From NCBI RefSeq assembly GCF_000721605.1, contig NZ_JOIZ01000005.1, positions 62,001 to 126,000 on the forward strand: a DNA stretch of 64,000 bases, written 5' to 3'. The number at the start of each line of letters is the position of its first letter. Position 1 is the stretch's first letter. Made by a program: the position numbers and the translations under genes. The notes under the pieces were generated by a model. The model was not told where the DNA came from. It was given only the letters and a program-made list of their open reading frames with translations, and did no database searches. The DNA is from Streptomyces sp. NRRL S-37 (GTDB taxonomy: Bacteria; Actinomycetota; Actinomycetes; Streptomycetales; Streptomycetaceae). Of the stretch, positions 56,344 to 63,345 are shown one piece after another.

Positions 56344-57026
56344 GCCTGACCGTCCTCTTTCTGGGCTTCCGGGGCCGCCTCGAAGTCCGCTTCGACCTCG
56401 GGGAAGGCCCGTCGCACGAACGACGCGATGTGCGAGTGCAGGGCGCGCGCCGCGCCGTCCGCGTCCCCGTCGAGCGCGAGCCGCAGGATCTCGCGGTGCT
56501 CGCTCGCCTCCTGTTCCCAGGAGGGGTCGGCGGCCCAGGCGACGGCCGAGACGAGGGCGGCCTGGTCGCGGACCTCGTCGAGCATCCGGCCGAGCAGCGG
56601 GTTGCCGCAGGGCACGTAGAGGGCACGGTGGAACGCGCGGTTGGCGAGCGACCGTTCGGCGGTGTCGCCGGCCTCGTCGGCGCGGGTCAGCGCGTCACGT
56701 GCGGCGTCCAGGGAGGCGCCGCGGCGCACGGCGCGCCTGAGCGCCTCGGGTTCCAGGAGCAGCCGCACGTCGTAGACCTCGCGTGCCATGTCCGCGTCGA
56801 CCATGCGCACCGTGACGCCCTTGTACTGGCTCATCACGACCAGACCGGTGCCGGCCAGGGTCTTGAGCGCCTCGCGCACCGGGGTCTTGGACACCCCGAA
56901 CTGTGCGGCGAGGTCGGTCTCGACCAGGGCCTGGCCCGGTGTGAACCGGCCGGTGAGGATGCGGCGTTTGATCTCCTCCAGCACGTACTGCGTGCGGGAG
57001 GGGATCGGCGTGGGCACAGAGGTCAT
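56340..57026 (-). CDS. GntR (FadR subfamily) transcriptional regulator
   Basis: A 228-residue regulator. The winged helix-turn-helix is YVLEEIKRRILTGRFTPGQAL, then LAAQFGVSKTPVREALKTLAGTG. The all-helical FCD domain has metal-binding-type residues (DVRLLLEPEALRR, NRAFHRALYVPCGNPLL, EHREILRLALDGD). It is the first gene of the pectin-locus operon and probably responds to a sugar acid. Operator candidates are at 57050-57105 directly upstream. Confidence 0.9.
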   Translation of the reverse strand: MTSVPTPIPSRTQYVLEEIKRRILTGRFTPGQALVETDLAAQFGVSKTPVREALKTLAGTGLVVMSQYKGVTVRMVDADMAREVYDVRLLLEPEALRRAVRRGASLDAARDALTRADEAGDTAERSLANRAFHRALYVPCGNPLLGRMLDEVRDQAALVSAVAWAADPSWEQEASEHREILRLALDGDADGAARALHSHIASFVRRAFPEVEADFEAAPEAQKEDGQA

Positions 57027-57049
57027 GCGCGCCTCTCGGATGTCGCGTC

Positions 57050-57105
57050 GGATCTCGCGTATCGGATCTCGCGTATCGCGTCTCATATATGACGTACGAA
57101 GTACG
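57050..57105. promoter_or_regulatory. Tandem repeats and palindromes before the GntR gene
   Basis: GGATCTCGCGTATC occurs twice in exact tandem (57050-57063 and 57064-57077). It is followed by the perfect palindrome TCATATATGA (57083-57092) and by CGTAC-GAA-GTACG (57093-57105). FadR-type GntR proteins bind short GTAC-centred dyads, so the last site is a plausible autoregulatory operator. Confidence 0.5.
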
Positions 57106-57172
57106 ACGCCGATGACCGTAGGAGCGGCCCAGAGTTTCGTCAATGCTTCTGACACAGAAAGTTTCTGTTGCC

Positions 57173-57931
57173 TCACACGGTGTACGTGCGGCCCTCCCGG
57201 GCGGTGGCGGTGGGTCCGCCGAAGGCGGAGGCGGCCCGGCCGGTCGCGGCCTCGGGGGTGAGCGCGGGGCCGACGTGGGTGACGAGGAGTGCGCGCACGG
57301 CCGCCCGCCGGGCGGTGTCGCCGGCGTCCTCGGGCGTCAGGTGGACCCGTTCGCTTTCGCGATGCTCGTCGATGTCCGCCTCGCAGAGGAACAGGTCGGC
57401 GCCGCGGGCGAGTCCGGTGAGCGCGTCGCACGGTCCGCTGTCCCCGGAGTAGGCGAGGACCCGCCCCGCGCACTCGGCGCGCAGCCCGTAGGCCTCGACG
57501 TCGTGGACGACGGCGGTGGAGGTGAGGGACAGGCCGCCGTGCCGGACGGTCTGCCCGTCGTACAGGGGCCGGAAGTCGAATACGCCGCTGAGGAAGTCGG
57601 TGTCCGGGCGCCCGAAGAACCCGGCGAGCCGCTGTGCGCAGCCGGCCGGCGCGTGGACGGGGATCGGCGCGGGCGGGGTGAGCCCGCCGTACGCGAGGCC
57701 GTACACGGCGGCGAGCAGATCGGCGCTGTGATCGGCGTGCAGATGGGAGATCCACACGGCGTCGATGCGCGCCGGGTCCGTGTGCCGCCGCAACTCGGCG
57801 AACGTCCCGAACCCCGCGTCGACCCACACCTCGGCGCCACCACCGCGCAGGAGATACCCGGAGCTGGGGCGGTCGGGGCCGGGGTGCGGGGAGGCGGTGC
57901 CGAGGACGGTGAGTGCGAGATCGGAAGTCAT
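57173..57931 (-). CDS. MBL-fold metallo-hydrolase
   Basis: A 252-residue metallo-beta-lactamase-fold protein of the RNase Z/ArsA-like branch. The metal motif HxHxDH is ISHLHADHSADLLAA; further ligands are in VLAYSGDSGPCDAL and the C-terminal ALLVTHVGPALTPE. The substrate is unknown. It ends about 150 bases from the GntR start on the same strand. Confidence 0.85.
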   Translation of the reverse strand: MTSDLALTVLGTASPHPGPDRPSSGYLLRGGGAEVWVDAGFGTFAELRRHTDPARIDAVWISHLHADHSADLLAAVYGLAYGGLTPPAPIPVHAPAGCAQRLAGFFGRPDTDFLSGVFDFRPLYDGQTVRHGGLSLTSTAVVHDVEAYGLRAECAGRVLAYSGDSGPCDALTGLARGADLFLCEADIDEHRESERVHLTPEDAGDTARRAAVRALLVTHVGPALTPEAATGRAASAFGGPTATAREGRTYTV

Positions 57932-57956
57932 GCGGGGAGGCTATGAGGCGCTGCCC

Positions 57957-58034
57957 GGCCCGCGCGCCTGCTTTAACTCGGTCCTCGGCCCGCGCTCCTG
58001 CTTTACGCGGTCCTCGCCCTTTACGCGGGCCGCG
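57957..58034. repeat. Imperfect ~30-base tandem repeat
   Basis: GGCCCGCGCGCCTGCTTTAA and the following ten bases (57957-57986) are repeated with few changes at 57987-58015. A third partial copy (CCTTTACGCGGGCC) supplies the stop codon region of the next gene. It fills the gap between two minus-strand genes. Confidence 0.7.
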
Positions 58035-58614
58035 TCCAGCCCGGGTCCCGGCCGCTCAGCCCGATCGTCCGGTCCAGGAGCGGGGCGTCGGGCGGGACGG
58101 GGACCACGGGGCCGAAGATGCCGCCGTCCCGGTCGGAGTCCGCGGCGGCGGCCAGGAGGAAGTCGTACGACGCCCGCAGCAGGACGGGATCGGGCGCGTA
58201 CGACTGGCCGGTCGCGCGGGCCAGGTCCCAGCCGTGGATCACGAGCTCGTCGGCGGTGACGGCACCGGCGACGTCGCCCGGCAGGTCCAGGCCGCCCGCG
58301 CGGGTCATGCCGGTCCAGGCCGCCGGGTCCCGCCAGACCCCGGCGAGTTCGTCGAGCACCTCGGGCAGCTCCTCGCGCCAGCCGGGCCCGATGTCCGGCA
58401 GGGCGGTCTCCGGGCCGGTGTCGGTGGTGGCACCCGGCTTCTTGCGGCCGGCGTCCCGGAAGGCGACGGCCAGCCCGAGGAGGTGGCCCAGCATGTTCCG
58501 TACCGCGTACCGCGGGCAGGGCGTCCCGTCCGCCAGCTGTTCGTCGGTGACGCCTTCGGCGAGGCGGGCCACGATCCGGGTCTGCGGTCCGAGGTCGAGC
58601 GTGGTGTCGGTCAT
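58021..58614 (-). CDS. TIGR03086-type (DinB/mycothiol-dependent fold) protein
   Basis: A 197-residue helical-bundle protein. Strings are LGPQTRIVARLAEGVTDEQL, CPRYAVRNMLGHLLGLAVAF, LDLPGDVAGAVTADELVIHGWDLARATGQ. The ...MLGHLL... and ELVIHGWDLA histidines are the metal-binding positions of the family. Relatives include mycothiol-dependent isomerases, but the function here is unknown. ATG 58614 follows AGGAGGG. It is divergent from the MFS gene. Confidence 0.82.
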   Translation of the reverse strand: MTDTTLDLGPQTRIVARLAEGVTDEQLADGTPCPRYAVRNMLGHLLGLAVAFRDAGRKKPGATTDTGPETALPDIGPGWREELPEVLDELAGVWRDPAAWTGMTRAGGLDLPGDVAGAVTADELVIHGWDLARATGQSYAPDPVLLRASYDFLLAAAADSDRDGGIFGPVVPVPPDAPLLDRTIGLSGRDPGWTRPA

Positions 58615-58745
58615 CGGGCTGCCCTCCTGAGGGTCTTCCTGGGTGGTAGACCGATCCCGGCGGCGGAACTCATCGCCCGGCCGCCTCGTCTCTAAGGCAT
58701 CTGCCCGATCCCCGGGGCCCGTCCTTAGCCCCACGATGGCCAGGC

Positions 58746-59978
58746 ATGACGACGACATGGACGACGGCCCGCGTCATACGCGACCGCAACGCCGGGCTCT
58801 GCCTCGCCGGGGTGGTGATCTCCGGGTTCGGCACCTCCGCGCTGTGGCTGGCCTCGGGGGTGTGGGTCAAGGACCTCACCGGCTCGGACGGTCTCGCGGC
58901 CCTGTGCCTGCTGGCGATGTGGGCACCCACCCTGGCCGGCCCGCTGCTGGGCACCCTGGCCGACCGGTTCCGCCGCCGGCCGCTGCTGATCGCCGCGAGC
59001 CTGCTGATGGCGGTGCTGCTGCTCACCCTCTGCGCCGTCGACTCACCGCGCGGGCTGTGGCTGCTGTACGCGGTGCTGTTCGTGTACGGCGCGACGGGCG
59101 TCGTCCACGACGCGGCCGAGTCGGCGCTGATCGCCACCGCCGTGGACCGCTCCCTGCTCGGTGACTTCAACGGGCTGCGGACGACCGCCGGCGAGGGCAT
59201 GAAGCTGCTGGCCCCGCTGGCGGGCGCGGGCCTGTACGCGGCGTACGGCGGGGCGGGTGTCGCCGTACTGGACTCGGTCACCTTCCTGCTCGCCGCGGTC
59301 GTGTACGCGTTCCTGCGGGTACGGGAGGACCGGCCGGCGCCCCCGTCGGGCAACCGCCGGAAGCGGACGGCCGAGGGCGCCCGCCACCTGTGGGCGCATC
59401 CGCTCCTGCGCCCCTTGGTGCTGGCGGGCGGCACGACGATGCTGTGCGCGGGCCTGAGCGGGGCGCTGCTCTACGCCGTGGTCGACGCCCTCGGCCACTC
59501 CCCCGCGTACGCCGGTGTGCTGTACGCCGTCCAGGGCGCGGGGTCGGTGGCGGTCGGCCTGCTCTCCGGCCCGGCCCTGCGCCGCCTCGGCGAACGGCGC
59601 TTCGCGGCGTACGGCATCGCCGTACTGGCGGTCGCGGTGGCGCTGCGCGCGGTGCCGGACGACCCGCTGGCGTGGGTGTGCAGCGCGGCGATCGGCGCGG
59701 GCCTGCCCGCCGTGCTGATCGCCACCCTGACCGCCGTGCAGCGCGAGACCCCGCCGCCGCTGCTGGGCCGGGTCACCGCCACCGCCGGCACGCTGGTGTT
59801 CGCCCCGAACGTCCTCGGCCTGGCGGCGGGCGCGGCCCTGGTCGAACTCGTCGACCACCGGCTGCTGCTGGCCGTGCTCGGGGGTGTCCTGGCGGTGACG
59901 TCGGCGATGCTGTCTCACAGGCCGGCGAGCGCCGACCGCACCGCCTCCAGGTCCCCGTCCGACGCCAGCCCCGCGTGA
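58746..59978 (+). CDS. MFS transporter (probable exporter)
   Basis: A 410-residue protein with about 12 membrane spans in two halves. The inter-helix 2/3 motif is GTLADRFRRRPLLIAASLL, and a second half starts near residue 225 (PLVLAGGTTMLCAGLSGALL). It belongs to the DHA3-like/enterobactin-exporter-like branch by appearance. Substrate unknown. Its last 64 bases overlap the convergent gene at 59915. Confidence 0.87.
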   Translation: MTTTWTTARVIRDRNAGLCLAGVVISGFGTSALWLASGVWVKDLTGSDGLAALCLLAMWAPTLAGPLLGTLADRFRRRPLLIAASLLMAVLLLTLCAVDSPRGLWLLYAVLFVYGATGVVHDAAESALIATAVDRSLLGDFNGLRTTAGEGMKLLAPLAGAGLYAAYGGAGVAVLDSVTFLLAAVVYAFLRVREDRPAPPSGNRRKRTAEGARHLWAHPLLRPLVLAGGTTMLCAGLSGALLYAVVDALGHSPAYAGVLYAVQGAGSVAVGLLSGPALRRLGERRFAAYGIAVLAVAVALRAVPDDPLAWVCSAAIGAGLPAVLIATLTAVQRETPPPLLGRVTATAGTLVFAPNVLGLAAGAALVELVDHRLLLAVLGGVLAVTSAMLSHRPASADRTASRSPSDASPA

Positions 59979-61078
59979 TACAGCCGCAGTTCCGTCGCGC
60001 CCAGCCGGCGGGCCTCCGTCGCGTCCGCCGCCAGCGTGCCGGGGCTGCCGCCCATGCCGGAGACCACGGTGAAGTTGGCGGCGAGGACGGTGTCCGCGCG
60101 GGCCTCCCGAGCGAACGGCGTCAGCAGGCCGGCGCCTCCCGTGCAGGGCACGACCACTCCGTCGGCGACGGAGAGGATGTGGGCCGGGTCGACGCCGGCG
60201 TTGGCGCCGCAGTGGTAGGAGACCGGGTCCGCGTGCAGGAGGACCTGGAAGCCTTCGGGCGCGGCCTCCCGTACGGCCCGGACCGCGGCCTCCTGGAGCG
60301 TGCGGGCCGTCGCGTCGCGCCACGCGCGCGTGGCGTTCGCCGGTGTCTCGCCGAGGAGCTTCTCGACGCCCGCCCAGCCCCCGTCGGAGGGCGCCCCCCG
60401 CCACACCGGTTCCAGCGCGGCGCGTACGGCGGCGGCGAGTCCGTCGGCGTCCAGGCCGTGCGCCCCGTAGCCCTCCCGGCAGGAGGGGCAGAAGCACAGG
60501 GACATCAGGTACTGTCCGGCGTCCCCGAGGCCGACCCCGGCGGTCTTGTCGTGGGCGTGCAGATGGGCCAGTCCGTACCAGCCGAGGGACTCCAGCTCGG
60601 TGCCGCGCGCCCCGGGGCGTACCGCCGCCTCGGCGGCGAGGCCGGTCAGGTACGCGCGGGTGGCGGGCTGGGCGATACACGGCGCCCAGGGGTAGCGGTC
60701 GCCGTAGGCGTTGACCACCGAGGTGTCCGGATGCTCCGCGCCGAGGCGGGAGTTGTGCGCGAGCACCACCCAGGTGTGCACCTCCAGGCCCGCGTCCGTG
60801 AGGGCGGCGGCGGCCTCGCCGAAGGCGTCGCCGGGTGCCCAGTCGCCGGCCGGGTACGGGCGCGGGGTGCGGCCGGACCAGTGGTCCCCGGCCGGGTACA
60901 GCACGGCCGCGTGTTCGGCGGTGACGACGCGGTGGCGCGGGTGGCGCGGGGTCAGCGCGCGGGTGGAGTGGTAGGCGGAGGCGAGCGTCACCTGCGCCGT
61001 GCCGAGCGCGGCGATCCGCGCGGGTGCCTCCGGGTCCCCGTTGACGTCCCAGGGGTAGACGAACGCCGACGTCTTCAC
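59915..61078 (-). CDS. Unrecognised conserved-looking protein in the kdgD operon
   Basis: A 387-residue soluble protein I do not recognise by name. It starts VKTSAFVYPWDVNGDPEAPA at a GTG overlapping the kdgD stop (GTGA). Pieces such as TWVVLAHNSRLGAEHPD, SLCFCPSCREGYGAHGLD and FQVLLHADPVSYHCGANAGVD, with alternating hydrophobic strands, suggest a TIM-barrel similar to glycoside-hydrolase-like proteins; the CxCPSC motif fits that. There is no signal peptide. Coupling to kdgD argues for a role in uronate use. Its 3' end overlaps the MFS gene. Confidence 0.7.
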   Translation of the reverse strand: MKTSAFVYPWDVNGDPEAPARIAALGTAQVTLASAYHSTRALTPRHPRHRVVTAEHAAVLYPAGDHWSGRTPRPYPAGDWAPGDAFGEAAAALTDAGLEVHTWVVLAHNSRLGAEHPDTSVVNAYGDRYPWAPCIAQPATRAYLTGLAAEAAVRPGARGTELESLGWYGLAHLHAHDKTAGVGLGDAGQYLMSLCFCPSCREGYGAHGLDADGLAAAVRAALEPVWRGAPSDGGWAGVEKLLGETPANATRAWRDATARTLQEAAVRAVREAAPEGFQVLLHADPVSYHCGANAGVDPAHILSVADGVVVPCTGGAGLLTPFAREARADTVLAANFTVVSGMGGSPGTLAADATEARRLGATELRLYHAGLASDGDLEAVRSALAGL

Positions 61079-62016
61079 CGGCTCTCCTCCAGCAGTGCGT
61101 GTCCCCGCTCGATCAGCCGAGCGAGCTGCTTGACATGGTCCCCGGCCGGTTCGTGCAGCGGCGGCCTGACCTCCCCCACGTCCAGGCCGCGCAGGCGTAC
61201 GCCGGCCTTGACGAGGGAGACGGCGTAGCCGCTGCCCCGGTCGCGCAGTTCGACGAACGGCCGGTAGAAGCCGTCGATCAGGCGGTGCGCGGTGGCCGTG
61301 TCGCCGGTGCGGAAGGCGGTGTGGCAGGCGAGGGCGATCTCCGGCACGAAGCAGAACGCCGCGGACGAGTAGAGGATGACGCCGATGCCGTCGTAGGCGG
61401 GCTGGGTCAGTTCGGCGGTCGGCAGCCCGTTGAAGTACAGGAAGTCGGCGGGGCCCTCGGTGCGTACGGCGCTGACGATCCGCTGCATCAGGCCGAGGTC
61501 GCCGAGGCCGTCCTTGAAGCCGACGATCCCTTCCGTACGGGCCAGTTCGACGACGCTTTCGGGGGTGAGGACGGCGTTGTCGCGCTGGTAGACGATGACC
61601 GGCAGGGAGGTGGCCGCGGCCAGTTCCCGGTAGTGCCGCAGCAGTCCCTCCTGCGCGGCCCTGACCAGGTAGGGCGGCATCGCGAGCAGTCCGTCGGCCC
61701 CGGCGCGTTCGGCGAGGCGGGCGTAGCGGACCGCGAGCGCGGTGCCGTATCCGGCGCCCGCGACGACCGGGACGCGCCCGTCGGCGGCCTCCGCGGCGGC
61801 CGTGACGCACAGTTCGAACTCCTCCGGCGTCAGCGCGTGGAATTCACCGGTGCCGCAGCAGGCGAACACGGCGGCGGCTCCGGCCTCCACCCCGCGCCGC
61901 ACATGGAGGCGGTAGGTGTCGAGATCGACGGAGCCGTCCGGTCCGTAGGCGGTGACCGGGAAGAACAGCGGCCCGCTGGGAACACCGAGTCGGGCGGCGA
62001 GAGGGGCTGACGTCAC
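61075..62016 (-). CDS. kdgD: 5-dehydro-4-deoxyglucarate dehydratase (KdgD)
   Basis: Converts 5-keto-4-deoxy-glucarate to alpha-ketoglutarate semialdehyde with loss of CO2 and water. The 313-residue DapA-superfamily protein has Lys168 in GIVGFKDGLGD, Tyr143 in IVYQRDNAVL and the loop FACCGTGEFHALTPEE typical of KdgD. The GTG at 62016 is preferred because AGGGAGAG lies just upstream; a GTG six codons earlier has none. It is divergent from udh, which would supply the pathway. Confidence 0.87.
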   Translation of the reverse strand: MTSAPLAARLGVPSGPLFFPVTAYGPDGSVDLDTYRLHVRRGVEAGAAAVFACCGTGEFHALTPEEFELCVTAAAEAADGRVPVVAGAGYGTALAVRYARLAERAGADGLLAMPPYLVRAAQEGLLRHYRELAAATSLPVIVYQRDNAVLTPESVVELARTEGIVGFKDGLGDLGLMQRIVSAVRTEGPADFLYFNGLPTAELTQPAYDGIGVILYSSAAFCFVPEIALACHTAFRTGDTATAHRLIDGFYRPFVELRDRGSGYAVSLVKAGVRLRGLDVGEVRPPLHEPAGDHVKQLARLIERGHALLEESR

Positions 62017-62058
62017 AAGCTCTCCCTGGTCCACATTTCTGATTCACGTCCCCATATT

Positions 62059-62099
62059 TGAACATGTTCACGCTAAGACGCCCCGGAGGTCCCGGTCAA
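62059..62099 (-). promoter_or_regulatory. kdgD promoter with palindromic operator
   Basis: On the minus strand TTGACC (plus 62094-62099) is followed after 18 bases by TAGCGT (plus 62070-62075). Immediately downstream comes the perfect 12-base palindrome TGAACATGTTCA (62059-62070), overlapping the -10 edge and the expected start point. The same -35/spacer/-10 arrangement is used for udh on the other strand. Confidence 0.65.
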
Positions 62100-62158
62100 G
62101 CACCGCATCCCGTCACGCACCAGCGAATTCTTTCGTTCCACGGGAAGTCGCGGGATAC

Positions 62159-62206
62159 TTGACGCACCACGCCCCGCCTTCTTAGCGTGTCCAAGAATAT
62201 GAACAT
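62159..62206 (+). promoter_or_regulatory. udh promoter with TGAACA half-site
   Basis: TTGACG (62159-62164), an 18-base spacer, then TAGCGT (62183-62188). The -10 region CTTAGCGTG is identical to that of the divergent kdgD promoter. About 12 bases downstream is TGAACAT, half of the palindrome found at the kdgD promoter. Confidence 0.62.
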
Positions 62207-62258
62207 CGTGCACCCATGTGCAGGGGTGACACGGTCGGCGAGGCAAGGAGACCCGAGG

Positions 62259-63068
62259 ATGCCCGCTCCCCGCACCGTTCTGCTCACCGGCGCCGCCGGC
62301 GGCCTCGGCACGCTGATGCGGGACCTGCTCCCGGACCTCGGCTACGAACTGCGCCTGCTCGACCTGCGCCCGATCGACGGCGAACCGGACGCGATCGTCG
62401 CGGACCTCGCCGACCGGGACGCCGTGCGCGAGGCGGTCCGCGGCGTCGACGCGATCATCCACCTCGCGGGCATCTCCCTGGAAGCCCCGTTCGAGAAGAT
62501 CCTGAAGGCCAACATCGAGGGCACGTACCACCTGTACGAGGCCGCCCGCGAGGAGGGCGTCAAGCGCGTCGTCTTCGCCTCCTCCAACCACGCCGTCGGC
62601 TACACCCCGCGCCCGCGGGGCGACGACCCCCTCATCCCGGTCGACACCCCGCGCCGTCCCGACACCTTCTACGGCCTGTCCAAGTGCTTCGGCGAGGACC
62701 TCGCCCAGCTCTACTGGGACAAGCACGGCATCGAGACCGTCTCCGTGCGCATCGGCTCCTGCTTCCCCGAGCCGACCAGCGTGCGCATGCTCTCGGTGTG
62801 GATGAGCCCCGCCGACGGCGCCCGCCTCTTCCACGCCGCCCTGACCGCCGAGGACGTCGGCCACACCGTCGTCCACGGCTCCTCCGCCAACACCCGCCTG
62901 TGGTGGGACCTTTCCTCCGCGCGGGCGCTCGGCTACGACCCCCAGGACGACTCCGAGCCGTACGCCGAGAAGCTGATCGCCGAGCAGGGCGAGCTGGACC
63001 CGGACAACCCGGCGCACGCCCGCCTCGGCGGCCACTTCGTCACCGACCCGCCCGTCTGGCCGTACTGA
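62259..63068 (+). CDS. udh: Uronate dehydrogenase (NAD-dependent epimerase/dehydratase family)
   Basis: Oxidises galacturonate or glucuronate to the aldarolactone with NAD. The 269-residue short-chain dehydrogenase starts MPAPRTVLLTGAAGGLG (nucleotide loop), with VDAIIHLAGISLEAPFEKIL, VVFASSNHAVGY, the catalytic YxxxK in TFYGLSKCFGEDLA, and RIGSCFPEPTSVRMLSVWMS, a close fit to known uronate dehydrogenases. ATG 62259 follows AAGGAG at eight bases; an upstream ATG at 62187 lies on the promoter. A strong hairpin follows at 63104. Confidence 0.88.
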   Translation: MPAPRTVLLTGAAGGLGTLMRDLLPDLGYELRLLDLRPIDGEPDAIVADLADRDAVREAVRGVDAIIHLAGISLEAPFEKILKANIEGTYHLYEAAREEGVKRVVFASSNHAVGYTPRPRGDDPLIPVDTPRRPDTFYGLSKCFGEDLAQLYWDKHGIETVSVRIGSCFPEPTSVRMLSVWMSPADGARLFHAALTAEDVGHTVVHGSSANTRLWWDLSSARALGYDPQDDSEPYAEKLIAEQGELDPDNPAHARLGGHFVTDPPVWPY

Positions 63069-63103
63069 CGGAGCAACTCCGGCGGAAAATCGACGCATCC
63101 GAC

Positions 63104-63134
63104 GGCGGGCGGGCAGCGAACGGGCCCGCCCGCC
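63104..63134 (+). terminator. Hairpin terminator after udh
   Basis: GGCGGGCGGGC (63104-63114) pairs perfectly with GCCCGCCCGCC (63124-63134) around a 9-base loop, 36 bases past the udh stop. The rest of the gap to 63345 holds two copies of CCGAACGGGCA but no gene. Confidence 0.75.
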
Positions 63135-63345
63135 GCCGTATTCGGGCATCCGCGCTGCCCGCTCCCACCCGCTCCCCCGCACCCTCCCAGGTCCGAGCCG
63201 GACACGGGACGATCCGAACGGGCACAACCGGGCAGCAACGGACTCGCGACAGACCTGGTCAGCTCCGAAAGCCCGCTGTAGAACTTCCTGCATGGGTCCC
63301 ACCGGGCCCGAACGGGCAGCGAGACCAGGAAACGGGAGTCCGGCC

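Noticed and set aside
62187..62258. Upstream ATG for udh at 62187
   Set aside because: It lies on the predicted -10 and start region, has no ribosome site, and similarity begins at 62259 behind AAGGAG.
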